Part shown: positions 1 to 13,111 of the stretch, one piece after another
Layout of the letters: each line of letters starts with the position of its first letter
Position numbering within the stretch: position 1 is the first letter of the stretch
Source of the DNA: Rotaria macrura
Lineage: Eukaryota > Rotifera > Eurotatoria > Philodinida > Philodinidae
Reading direction: 5' to 3'
Assembly: GCA_900239685.1 (NCBI GenBank)
Contig: OENT01000148.1
Coordinates: 122,463 to 186,462 of the forward strand
Length of the DNA: 64,000 nt
The notes under the pieces: generated by a model
What the model was told of the DNA's origin: nothing
What the model saw: only the letters and a program-made list of their open reading frames with translations
Databases searched by the model: none
Program-made: the position numbers and the translations under genes

Positions 1-3000
1 CTTAGATATACGACGCAATAGTTGTGTGTATCATGAAAGGTTATAACAAAAGATCTATTTCAACTAACAACATAGAATATTATCGATTTTAATTAGTAGA
101 GAAAAGAAGAGCTCTAGATTTTCTTGTGTATGATAAACTTTCAAAAATTTTACAGCATTTTACTAATTCATTTATCAATATTCATAGACAAATAATTATT
201 CAAATAGAAAATAGCACTATAGGTAGAATGAAACTGACTGCAGTTTAACGGCCCTTTCCAAGAATTTCATATTATAAAATGGTGATTATTATGGATTGAT
301 AAGATTATATAGTCAAAAGTAAACAATTAATTTATTTAATAATCGATAAAATTAATTATTCATATTAGTTGAATAAAGTATTAACTACGAGCTCGTTGTT
401 TTAATGTATTAATAATACGAGAAACATATTCCTATATTGTGTAACGAATTGATACTATGTGCGAGAAAGAGTAAGAAACGTAAACTATAAAGTATCTTAA
501 TTTTATTATCGTGTTATATTTTATAAGGAAATTTCTTTTAGGTTTAACAATAACTGAAATCAAACTATGAAAATCGTCAAAAAATAACTCTTTTTTTTTA
601 CTGCACGCCATACGTTTGCGTGCAAGTATGAAAAGCATAACATGTAAGTTGAATTTTTTGACTCATGTATTGATGATGAAAAGAATTTCAAAACATAAGA
701 ATCTTGTATTGAATCTAATGCTCTTTATCATGGTTGACTTAGAATTTTTCTTAGCTCTCCATGGGTGGAGAAAATTTTAGAAAAACCTAGTTCTGTTCTT
801 GAAAGTTGAAGATTGTCGGAACTTTTCTATTCGTTTTCATACGCAATCGTTTTTTAGTTTAAAAAAATCTTTTATGTCAATGAATAAATGAAAACTGATA
901 GAGTTATGACAAAATACTGAACCTTTCATAGTTCATATTGTAAATAAGATTTAATTTATATTGAATGTAGTCTACTACTAGCCTGTGTAATACAATCATA
1001 GATCTATGTATTAATTTCATTGTTGATCACTGATTTCCACGTGAATTTTAAGATATATATTTCCTTTGCTCCTTAGTTTTAGAATGTTTCGAGTGGTTCT
1101 TAAGATGACAAGTACATTCAACTGATGAGTGCACAATCATCTTCGATGCTACAATGTTTGTTCTTTTAAATGTACTGAAATAGTGAATACTTCTTGTGTA
1201 TATTTAGAATTTCATTTTCTTAACATGAATTGAAATTTCATCTATGTGTAAAGAAATCCATTTATGAATAATATAACACAATAAACAATACTCAATTCTA
1301 TTCAATGTTCGACAAATATATAAGCAATGATTTACATATGAAAGTGTGTCTCGCAAAATTCTCTATATCGAATGCGAAAACGTACTCTGTTTCGTTTTTG
1401 CTCATACAACTCTGTATTTTTTTAAGAACAATATGATGTACAAAACATTTTTTGTTATTTATATTTTTGCAGTTGATTTCATTAATTTACATCTTCTGTT
1501 AGAATGAAAAAAAAAAACATTTCTTTTTTCTTGCCTTCTATAATACAGAAAAAAAATGCATACTTCGTTGTAATTTTGTTTTCTTGTAGGTTTGCATTTA
1601 TCAATTCCCTATATGATATCATTGAAATTCTAATCACCTATGAGTAGATTCAATTCAATTTCATACTATCAATGGTTCACAAGCAGCATTACGATGTAAG
1701 TATTCTCGAATAGTTTCTTTTTCAATGATAGCTCTTCTATTTCCTTAGTTTTAATAAATATGACACCCTAGAGCACTTTTACGTGTCACATCAACGTCTG
1801 TAAATTGATTCATTTCATTTTTTTTTTCATTAAGATCTTCTATCGAGAACACAACAAAAAAATGCCAAAACATACTCAAAAACAGTTCGTGTTTCATTTT
1901 TCAAAAATCCATAAAGAAATGAACTGCTTTTATTTTGTCTCAATAGAAGATGTCGATAAAAAGAAAAAAAAAAGGAACTGAAGTGTACTCGTCTGTAATC
2001 GCCGATGTGACAGTTAACATGGCATTTGATGATTGTGTATCTATCGAAGATTAAAAGAGTGAGTGTTAGAACTAATAGTAAGATAGCAGCAGTTCTATTC
2101 AGTGTCTATGTCGACGATGTTCAAAACAAAACAATATGATTGTCACGATTCCTCAATGATCAACCATGTGCGATGACATTTTTTTTCTCTGTGAGAATAT
2201 CGTTTTGACTATCGTCTTTGTCTTTGAGAAGATGCTTTTCTTTTCCAAGAATATTTCTCTAATTCCTAATTTATATGGAAAATTCTATTAGTCTTGACTT
2301 AAACAGACTAGAAGCTGTCATTACAACTATCTTTGAGCTCTCAGGACTAGACATACTACTGAGAACAATATTAGTAAATCAACTTGTACAGCACTGTCAT
2401 TGACTAGATGACAAATATGTCAAAAGAAAAGTTATATGTGTAAACTTTTGAACGCTTTCAATTCTTACGAGCGAATTACTTAGCACGACATGATGAACTA
2501 ATCAGTAATTATCTACACAAGACAAATCTTTCACGTAGTTATCGAAGTTTCTACAATCTGTTATTGTTTTTCTTATTCATCTCTATTATACAAATAAAAT
2601 AGTCATAGAAAAGTATAGATACACTTATATACATCTATTGTAAAAACATGTTTATCAACGAGCATAGGCCTTAGAAAATTAAATGCTTTAAAATTGACGC
2701 CTAAGAATCCGTAAATTTTAGATGATTTTATAATAGTTGAATAAATATAACTAGATGTTTCAAATTCAACAATGAAACACTTGATCGATCAGTTAGATTA
2801 CACAAAATAAAACAAATGACTTTACCCTTCAGTTAAGACTTGATGAATTGATATGCGGTCATCACATTACATATTTTATTTTGAAATCGATATTTCGAAC
2901 TGGTTTTTGAAACTTCATAAAAACGCACCTCCAGTATACATCCGATCAGAAACACTCTTCCTTTAATTTCATCGTAACCTATTGAAATAAAAGACCAATT

Positions 3001-3097
3001 ACCGTTTTTGTTTGTGATCTAAAAATAAAAAAAACAACGATGTATCGTGATTACAATTGAAATTTAATTATCCTAGGACGATCGTGTATTCACAACA

Positions 3098-3102
<5 letters not shown>

Positions 3103-3129
<27 letters not shown>
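3103..3129. repeat. TA microsatellite
   Basis: Uninterrupted alternating TA dinucleotides in non-coding DNA, one of several such tracts in the window. Confidence 0.95.
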
Positions 3130-4695
3130 TAGTGTCATGTTCAATAAGGTAGAGTGGATAGAAAGTGATCATCGAAGTCAATCATGATATTTCAATTCGA
3201 TCTGTAGAATTATTGTTCTTGTGCAAAAAAGAAAACGAACTCTATTGTCTGTCTCTTCTAATGCCAAATAATATTTCTCTCGTAGAATGAACATATTCAA
3301 ATCTTTATTTCTAAATTATGAGACGAATAGATTTCTTTCTCTGCTTTTGTTGACCGATATATCAATAGACGTTGTTCTATTCTTAGACATGAAATTCTTT
3401 CAATAGGACCGTTTCAATATAGAACAGACAGCAATTGTTACAAAAACAGAACGTCTTTGTTCCGACATAGACCTATTAAAAAAAAAAGTAATTATTCCAT
3501 TAAATACTTTTTTGTAACTCACTACTTGATGCATGAGAAAATTGTCACGGCAGAAAAAGGTGACAAACTTCATCAAGGGAAACTACTTGTCACTTATGAC
3601 ACTTTCACACATTTTAAATGCTAAATATGAAAGAAAATAAAAAATGGAATAAATTTTAAGAATACATAAAATACTAAAATCGTTATTATATATAATTAAA
3701 TAGTAATCATAGACATTAATGCACAGCACATAGCGTCTTTTAAATTCAAATAAATTTATTTTGCTCTTTGATAAACACAAATGTTCGAATACGCTTGTAG
3801 TTATTCACATAAATGTAAGACATAGTTTTATGCAAATAGATCCCTATAGTGCTTACAAATACACACATTTAAATAAAGGTTTGATTCCCTTTGTCCAAAA
3901 AGCTATTGTTCTGATCGTTATTTGGTTGTAGTCTACACTCATGTACAACTTAAGACATTGAACTAGAATAGTACTACGGAAAAATATTCGCATATAATGG
4001 AAAGATAATGAAAATTTCATTCAATCTTATATGCCACTATTAGAAGAGTCGTATTTTCGAGAAGTTGTTCAATATCTACAAAGAGAGTTTGACTACATTT
4101 ATTGTGTAAATCTTAGCCCATAATCAAATCAAATCTGATCTACAATTTGAAGTACATTCCTTATTTATAAATATATTGTAATTCGACAATCAAAATTCAT
4201 TGTCGAAATGAATAAAATATATTCAGCCAGTTCTTGTATACAGATATAAGTATAAACAAATGGAAAAATTCTCATTTATTAACGTTGAAGTTTCCTACAT
4301 AAAACATTGATGAATTCTTCAATTGGAAAAATATTAAGCATATACATTAATAAACTAACATATACAATGCATATATATATATATATACATATGTAAACGT
4401 AATCTGCGTTAAGTCTCTGGCACGTTTACATGCATACCATACCATAATGATTCGTACATATACACGTAGTGATATTTCGTCCTACGTGTATAAGCGTGTT
4501 CTTTGTTATTTTTTGCTTAATTACGAATAATCAGAATGGTTTATTTCAGATTGTGATCTAAGTTCATTACGAAAACAATAAAGTATTAATTGAATAAGTG
4601 GTAGGCAAACATTAAAACTCGTCTACTGCAACTGAATAGAGAATGCGATTTTATTTCAATAGGTTCATTACAATGTTATTTATACACAAGATTGT

Positions 4696-4718
4696 TTATA
4701 TATATATATATATATATA
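4696..4718. repeat. TA microsatellite
   Basis: Uninterrupted TA dinucleotide tract followed by CGTACACAAA; non-coding. Confidence 0.95.
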
Positions 4719-4978
4719 CGTACACAAATCTAGTACGTCTATGCGTTGATTGATTCATCAAAGCTCTTCTATGAAGTTACTAACATCATCAAACAATCAA
4801 AATTGCTACTTTGATGGAGAGAACACACATACTTTTAATAATCCGAATGCATTGGGTATTGTTATTGTTTTGATGTTTTTTCTCTCTTTTGAGCGACAAA
4901 ACTCAATGATGACATTTACTAAGTAAATTGAAACATTCATTCGATCCTTTTTTCCTTTGCGTATATCTATCTATCTTT

Positions 4979-4999
4979 ATATATATATATATATATATA
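4979..4999. repeat. TA microsatellite
   Basis: TA dinucleotide tract preceded by a CTAT-rich run; non-coding. Confidence 0.95.
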
Positions 5000-6672
5000 A
5001 ATGGTGCACCCAACGTACTTATTTGCACTTATATGTATCATGTACATGTCACACGTTCAGTGTTCGCTTTATGTCCTATCAATATCGATTTTGCTTTTTT
5101 GCCAGATAAGTAGCTCGACATTTTACGGACGAGCGGACGATTTCGTTCTACTTGTTACTAATCGAGTTATTATTTTTTACACGTAATTTAACAACTATCA
5201 TCTCATTTGTTTAAACAATGTCGAGAAAAAAAGATTTTCTTCTTATGTTACCCGAGTAATATTAACTATGACGGATTCTTAGAGAATATTTTTCTCTGTC
5301 AGTTTTTTCTTAGTTAGAATTTTATAATTATCCGGAAAGCACGCAAGAAAAGAAGATAGAGGCAAGCAAGTAGCATGTGTGAAGAAACGGAGAAAAAAGA
5401 GATGGCAAGTAGCTGATTGAGAAGACAAAGACGGTGTGTGCATAATCAATGAAGTGCGTGCGTGCGTGTATTGACTATAATATGAATTTATCTCCTCATC
5501 GTTTATTCTCTCTCACTTCTTTTGTTATTGTTGTCAATTTCTTCTCATAGGTTTGATTCAGAAATCGAGACAGACAAAGAATATATTTGTTCGAAGTGAA
5601 TAGATGAAAGAAGAAGGAGCAGAAAGAAAAAAAAAACCTAACAGGTATTCATTCAGCACTTTTACGGATGTGTATGTGTGTGTGTGTGTTGATTTCAAAT
5701 ATTATGATAAGAAAGACAGACAGAGCGAGAGAGAAAGAAAAGCGGTTTTCAAATAGTCATTTAATGTGTATTTTTGAATGCTTGTAATCGACAACTAAGA
5801 AATGTAGAAATAGGTGAGGATGTAAAAGAAGACATGCAATCGATCGACATTGGCAAATGGCCATATTTAGTTATCATTAATGCTATCCAAATATTATTAA
5901 CTACAAAATAACATACGAGAAAGTATGACTTCGACTAAATTAACATTTCTTGAATTTTATATCAAGTTTAGAGAGACGAAACACATTCAATTATTAATCA
6001 AAATTCTTTCTCTTTCTCTTGCCTTTGTTTTTTTTTGTATTTACAATTTCAACAACACATATATGTTAAAAAAAGAAATATTTGAGTATAGAAAGAAAAC
6101 GAAAGAATGAAACATAATATCTTCCGACATCACTTAAACAATTGAAACACTTATAGATTTATTAATTTTTAACATACATGCAATAGGAAACCAGATTCTA
6201 TTTATTATAGACCGAATCCTATTGAAACGAAAGAAGTAAAGAAAGAAAAAAAAAAGAGATCTACATAACTATTTTGTGCTGTTTTTCTTCTGTGACTATC
6301 GATATAATCGATTGATCTATAAAGAAAAGAGAAGAAAAAAAAATGACGAAGAAAAAGTCCGAAAAGAAAGCTTTCTTTTTGCTTTCTATTACTGAAAAAT
6401 CATCTTGGAAAGGCAGAATGAAAAGAAGAGTAATGACGCACATCCATTATTACTACCGTCAGTTGCTGGTTTTTTTGTGTTATATGTGTACCAAAGAACA
6501 GCACTCTCTGTTACTCATGTCTGTGTAGAAAAAAAAAAAAAGAAATTACTATGCGCAGTAGTTTTGACATGAATCAATGATGTAAGAATAAATGAATCAA
6601 CGATATAAGAATGACACATATAATATAAATAAACTTTGTCGTTTGATTTTATTTTTAGATAAATAATAAATC

Positions 6673-7026
6673 ATGGATGATCTATATTATTGTATTCGTA
6701 TAATGCAAATATCCACGGACAAATTACAATCAACACGTAATACAGAAAGTCTTCGTCGTTCATCACTTATACGTTCAACATTTTTACAATCGCGTAAACA
6801 TTTTTGTGATTTAATTCATTCACTTATTAAAATATCTTCAACAACAAATGCACTTCTACCGGTTATTATAGAACATGAGGAAAATCGAACAATAACTTTA
6901 CCATATCAACGTACAATAGCATCACAAAAGCGGAAGTCATGTCATATTGATGCTGTTAAGCGTATACGTCTAGCACAATCAACAGCATCATCAACGAACG
7001 TTTCAAATCAAATAAAATCCGATTAA
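6673..7026 (+). CDS. IER-like immediate early response nuclear protein
   Basis: Single coding exon of 117 residues. The N-terminal half (residues 8-45) has the pattern of the IER2/IER5 domain: RIM-x2-S-x2-K, then LRRSSLI and a basic helix ending SRKHF. This is the order seen in IER proteins (RIM-x-LS-x2-K, then R-L-x-RSL and RSAR-x-Y). Residues 86-100 carry KRKS followed by KRIRL, like the basic nuclear motifs of IER2. IER genes are typically intronless and growth-factor inducible, which fits the single coding exon. A splice acceptor (TTTTTAG, about 6653-6659) just upstream suggests a separate 5' untranslated exon. The long acidic and proline-rich middle of vertebrate IER2 is missing. The related SERTA domain is an alternative. 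The family is assigned by pattern only. Confidence 0.55.
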   Translation: MDDLYYCIRIMQISTDKLQSTRNTESLRRSSLIRSTFLQSRKHFCDLIHSLIKISSTTNALLPVIIEHEENRTITLPYQRTIASQKRKSCHIDAVKRIRLAQSTASSTNVSNQIKSD

Positions 7027-7047
7027 AGGAAAGAAAAACAAATCAGA

Positions 7048-7053
7048 AATAAA
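7048..7053 (+). terminator. Polyadenylation signal AATAAA
   Basis: Canonical AATAAA 21 bases after the TAA stop of the IER-like gene, in the right place to end its transcript. Confidence 0.6.
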
Positions 7054-8446
7054 GAACACAAGTCATATTCCATTTACATGTCTATTAGGTTGTTGTTTTT
7101 TTTATTACAGAATAACACAATAAGAAAGAAGAACCAGATATTTTTATAAATAATTAGCTTCAAATCATACAAAATTCAACCTGAAAATTTTCAGGATCAA
7201 ATTCTATGTTAGAATCGAATGAATGATTATTCTATTTTTAAATAACCATTTGTAAAATCTCTCTACGCATTGATAATAAGGGCATCATGACTTTTTTTTC
7301 ATCTATGGCGAACTATTCAAGGATTGCGAATGAATGTCTTTTTTTTCCCAATATGAATCAATGTCACACATTGGAATCATCGAATCATTTCATAATCTAT
7401 CGATTATAGGCACATAAAATTAATATCATCGATTTTTATCGGATTTCAAGGTGTTTTTATTTTGATTAAGCTAGTTATAATGACATTAAAATGGTATAGT
7501 ATTCTTTATCCATCTCCCATATATAGATATAAATATATCTCGTAGTCGTCAAAGTTTCTGTAATCAGTGTTTGAAATTTCGTGGATAGAATTCATAAGAT
7601 GCAAAATATGACATAGAATAATGTATCGAACCGTGTGTTTTCGATTAGAATTTCATTAGAAGATATTTCCTTTATTGTCTCGTAAATCATTTTTTTTTCT
7701 TTCTTAATATAACCAATTAATCGTACATAGTATTCATGTTGTCAGAATAACATCGTCATATTACAGAATTTGCCGTGGATTAAAAGCTTTTTTAAAAATT
7801 TAAGATAGAAAACTCAGTTGTAAATGGAAAAATATTTAAAGCACAGACGTAGATATAATTATGTATATAGATAACTTATCAAAACAGATTTATTGAACGT
7901 GAACTAACTTAACAAATGTCAAACGCTTTACTATCGATGTATTTCTCTTACGTTGTCCATTAGATATGAGAATATTTATAAATAATTTAAAAATAAAATT
8001 TAATATAGAGACAAACAGTTTTCGTAAGCTGAAAGTTGAGACATTGTTGTTTCGTTGAAGACTAGCAGTAAGCGACGAAATTATGTTTCTATTTTTTTTT
8101 TCATGATTAAAATTATTGTTTTTTTTCTAATGCCAAATTATCAAATCGTTTTCGTGTTACTGTTTCTAATAAACAATAATCTTTTATTTCTCTGTCAGTA
8201 TTTCATTAGCACTTTATTGTGTTTAAAATATCTATACTATTCATGATTATGATAAGAAGGATAAATCTTGGACAGAACACCGGACGTTTCTTTAAAAAAA
8301 AATCAAAAAAAAAATAGACAAGGAATATTGGATTGATGATAACATAGTAAATATAATCATTGTACAGAATTCAACAAGAAAAAAAAAGAAAGAAACAATG
8401 TATTGTAAAAATTAAGTCTTCGAAAGCTTATTTATCGATATCTTGT
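7054..8446. other. Intergenic region, nothing recognised
   Basis: AT-rich spacer between the IER-like gene (plus) and the 3' end of glypican (minus). No coding exon, RNA gene or repeat structure was found beyond homopolymers. Confidence 0.5.
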
Positions 8447-11400
8447 TCATGAATTTGTGAACGAAATTCGATGAATAATCTGAATAAGAAAAATAAATAG
8501 TAATGGTGCAATATTGTAAGTCATTAATTTAGACTGATTAGAATTATCTTCTTCAAAATTATCCATTTCGTTCGACGTTGTCGTCGTCGTCGTCTTCGTC
8601 GATTGACCTAAATGTTACGAAAAGAAAGTAGAGAATTTCATTGATGAAAATTTTTCTATTAGTCATTCGATGTAGCTTCTTATTCATCGAACCGGAAGAA
8701 TGTTCTCATAAAAACTACTTGACAGTTCTTCTCATGTCAACTAGATCAAGTGTAGTTTTCCATTTTTTTTTTGGACACGAACTAGCTGATTTTATTCTAG
8801 TAGAATAATAAGTTTCTGAAATCTACATTTCAACAAATTTTTGCAATCAAACTAAATGAATCAGTCACATGTATTATGATGTGCAGAATGAACTGTGATA
8901 GTTAAAATATGTCACATCAACCAGCGAATAATATCTATTCGTATGTATATAAAGAAATGAATGTCTCAAACTAGAGAGTTCAATGACTTGATCGAACAAC
9001 TGTCATATCTATAATCTGCATATATATATATATATATATACGTAGAAGAATATACGTACGCGTCGTTTGTTGGTCAATTTCTTTATAAAGTTGTTCACTA
9101 AGCGATCCTTGATTTTCGCTTTCATATGTCTCAACTAATGATGATGATTGAACATCATTATCGTTGTCATCAACTTCATGATCATAATCAAAATCTGGTA
9201 AATATTCCATAATTGAAAATTTTTTCCTTGGTCGAAGTGATATAATCATTTGTTGAACAGGTACGATCTTTTTCTTTAATTCATTCACTTGATTTTGTAT
9301 TAATTGAATTGTTAGATTTGATGCCATTTGGGAACTTGAATCTAATGGTGGAAGTGGCCATTGTGTAGTGTCTCTATATAAAAAACGAAAAACATTTGTA
9401 TGAAATTTGTTAATCAATCGTCGTTGCATCATTAAATAGATATGTTACATATATATAGCTCTCGTAAACTAAGAAATTGCTAGAATCCTGTTTTTGTTTT
9501 AAATAGAAATGTAGCTTATGAAGAGTTTTTTTTTTGTTCTTCTAAGTCTTCTGAAGCTAATCAAATCTAATAATATTATGATGGCATGTTTAGGAGATGC
9601 CATTGTTAAGACTCATAGCTGTTCATAATGAATACGTAGAAGTTATTCATTATGATATATTAGAGATCCGATATGTCGATGAAAACTTTCGTTTAATATT
9701 TCCATTATCTCATTAACAAGTGCTTTGGCAGTTGACTTGCTTGACACTGTCGACATATGTATGATAGTTAAGAAAAATACCTTGAAACATACGGTAGATA
9801 CGATGTAATGTTATATTGTTCGGTTTTCTTTGAATAGAAAAACGATTCCTTCGTTTTTATTTCTTCTTCGTCTTATCACACAGAGGTTACATTTCTCAGT
9901 ATGTATATGTAGTTTTACCATTCTTTTGTATACAGACACGGAAGTATGCGATTCTAATACTCAGAATATGAACTTTCACACATTTGTTCACGAACGCCTC
10001 TATTATGATTTAGTCTGTATAGACATTCAGCATCACTCGTTCATTTTTTTTAATGGCAATTGGATAGAATAAATCATAAATACATTTTGTATAATCAAAA
10101 TACATACATGTCAAATAACAATACACTTATCATTCACAGACTTAGCCGTAATGCTAATAAAAAGATAACATTAATACCATTTTGAAGAAAGAGAAATTTT
10201 AGACTGTATTGTGTCAACACAAGATGACCTATTGATTGGAAGATTTTTTGCCACACTTACCTTTATCGGAAAGTTTCACATAGTTTTTAATTGAGTTTAT
10301 TAGAGCAAAAAATGAATTCGCTTTTACACATGATTGATCATTATGATTTTATCGTCAGCTTTCGAAATTTAACCTAACTAAAGTGTAAAACATCTCGGCC
10401 GATGTACGATCGATTCAATTTTAAATGAGAATATAACAAGTTGTCGTTAGAATTCAATTCGAGTACTCTGATTCCTGCCAAGGCATAGTCAATGTAAATT
10501 TATCTCAATATAAAACTCCGCTTTCTCAAGGACGAAGACAAAAAAAAACGCAATTATTATTTATACTAAAGTAGAATATAAAAATGAACAACTATAGTCC
10601 ACATTCAATCAATATCAAGACATAGTCTTACCAATAGGTATCTAATTTTCACTTATTCCATAAACTTTGAAAAAAAGTGTATTAAAACTTAATTTTCATC
10701 GTACGAATCGATCTTGCTCGATATAATCTATTAATATGAGTACTCTTGAAAATAAATTATGTTGTAGTTCAACATATTTTTAATATTTTTGTCTCAAGGA
10801 CTTTGTTTAAATCAAGTTGTGATTCCTATACTTATTTATCTTGTCTAATCATTATATTTACCCAGGCGAATGTTGATCGATTTGAGTACATCGGCTTGAC
10901 TTGACAGCATAAGTTGGATTCGAACATATATTAGCAGTGATTTGTTGCGCAAATGTTGTATTAAGATTGACAATTGATGATTGCAATTGATCAAGCATGT
11001 GATGTAATGACACATTCCATTTTTTAACAATTTCACGTCGTTCGTTTGTTATGGGTGATAATGAAATGATAGGCTGAAATGGTTTTTCATTTGGCTTGGG
11101 ACAAGTATTCTGCAATTGAACATATGTCTGACGAGTATTTGTCGCGTTTACAACCATATCGTATAAATAGATATGTAATTTTGAAAATCGTTCGACAATC
11201 TAAAAAAAGAAATCATTATTTACATACTAAAATTTGATTTCATTCAATTTAACTCTACCTTTAGTTCAACAACAGCCTCCTGAATTTTCGTTATAACATT
11301 TGAATAATCTTGAGCAGTGAAAGCAAAGGCTATATACGGATTATATTTTTCATCGAAACATGTTTTAATTACATATTTGCAATCATTTTCACATAAAGGT

Positions 11401-13067
11401 TCATCAATATCATTATCATATTTCATGCTCGAAGACGATGTGCTAACACATATTGGACATAAGGTTTCTCTTGTGTATCGTTGTAGACATTGTTGTTGAT
11501 TTAGTGTAACTGTGGTTTTCAGTCGTTGAATGTCTGCATCCATATAAAGAAATAATGTCCGAAGTATCCGTATTAATGATACTGTACTTGTTAATGTATA
11601 AAGTAATTCACGATGTGTTGGTAATGCTTCAATTTCGAATGCTTTACTTACAAGACATTTTTTAAAATTATCATCAAGTACTATATCATTATCATTGGTC
11701 ATAAATCGTCGATAGGTTGATAGAATAAGTTGAGTAAATAAATTCACACATGATTTCGATACATCTTCATCAGTTGATTGATGATCAGCAAGAATATTGA
11801 ATAGGGCCGTTATTGAATGATGAATATTGAAATGATATTCTTTTGTACCGAATAATGTCTCGAGGGATGAAATTGTTATATGACGAAAGTCTTTTACATA
11901 ATCTTTTATTCGAGCTATATATATATATATACATATGAATAATGGAAATGGTCATGTTTAATGAATTAATTTATATGAGCATTGACTTACAATTTATTGT
12001 TTTGTTTGATAATGAAATTCGTTCTTTCAAATGATCTAATTTTGCATCAAATAGATTTTTAATATCATGGCCAAGTGAAGATAAATAAGAATTAAATACT
12101 TCATTTGTACAACATGCTGGACCATGTCCAACTCGACCACAAGCATCTTTTTGAACTAAAAAATAATTAAAAAAAAATATCATAATCAAAATCTTCGTAG
12201 CATTTCTGTAGAAGAGAAAATAATTTAATATCGTATGAGAAGATAATGCTTGTATTTTTGATTCTGGAATGAAAATTTATGTTCGCCAAAAAAGGAAAAT
12301 ATATTGATTGAAAACGACAGAATTCATAGTTTGTTTTTAACAATCGTTTCTTACAACGTCTGTCATACTGTCAGCAGACTTTGGCGACTTAGTGCAACTA
12401 TAAAGACTTGCTATTGATCTGTCACATAACATCTTATGCGTTATGTTATCTTTATTTTCTTTTTGATACAGATTATCGACATTGAATACGTGCATAGAAT
12501 AAAAAACAAGATGTTTTTGTTGGAGAATCATATTTCGAATTCGGAACAAGTGAAAATCGACTTGTTGTTTACGATTTCATACCAAATACATTCCTTTTTT
12601 TTTTTGATTCAATATAATAAAAACAAAGAGAACTAATGGAAATCATTTTGTGATGAAGTTTTTGTTTTCGTCTTTCTTTCTACTAAGGCTTCTATCAACA
12701 CATGTTGTCAACAATTTTCAAAAGCTTTCATCGTTGATTATGAAAATTTAGTAGTATCTATAAGACTAAAAACCGAATCGTGTTTTTTTTTCATTGATGA
12801 ATTTTCGACATTTTTTTTTGTCTCATGGGTATTTTTAACATTTTTGTTTTATCTCATGAAATATTTTCGAAAGAAAGCAAACTTACTTTTATATTGAGTA
12901 CTGGCAAGCTTTTCTGTCCATTTGATGAATGGTACAAGACGTTTGTTAATTCTATAACATGGATGACGTTGGGCAAGATTTTCACGATTGTTCTGAATAG
13001 CTGTGGTCAAATAAACGGATGAAAATAATAGTAAAAGTCTTTTCCATAGAGAATAATTGATAAACAT
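8447..13067 (-). CDS. gpc: Glypican (GPI-anchored proteoglycan core protein)
   Basis: Six coding exons on the minus strand: 13067-12887, 12155-11991, 11914-11259, 11199-10862, 9373-9060 and 8607-8447. All junctions are GT-AG, phases agree, and the total is 604 residues. Residues 1-23 form a signal peptide. The early Cys cluster (DACGRVGHGPACCTNEV) and the central CPICVS...CENDC...IKTC region match the glypican globular domain, whose conserved cysteines form disulphides. The C-terminal part has an acidic stretch (DYDHEVDDNDND), a Thr run and a hydrophobic tail (residues 584-596) fitting a GPI-anchor signal. Glypicans carry heparan sulphate and modulate Wnt, Hedgehog and BMP signalling at the cell surface. 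Oddity: I find no Ser-Gly dipeptide in the whole protein, the usual glycan attachment site. Intron 4 (10861-9374) is long; most others are shorter. Confidence 0.92.
9020..9040. repeat. TA microsatellite in glypican intron 5
   Basis: TA dinucleotide tract just inside the intron after glypican exon 5. On the minus strand it lies shortly downstream of the donor at 9059. Confidence 0.95.
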
Positions 13068-13080
13068 ATTTGCTTTGAAG

Positions 13081-13111
<31 letters not shown>

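Larger units (their letters stand above)
1..6660. other. Gene-poor AT-rich region
   Basis: No coding exon is recognised on either strand. Open frames are short, low in complexity and lack family motifs. The stretch holds several TA dinucleotide tracts, A and T homopolymers and a short TG tract near 5670-5690. The last part (about 5300-6650) may hold the promoter and a 5' untranslated exon of the gene starting at 6673, because a good acceptor (TTTATTTTTAG) ends at about 6659 just before that start codon. Confidence 0.5.
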
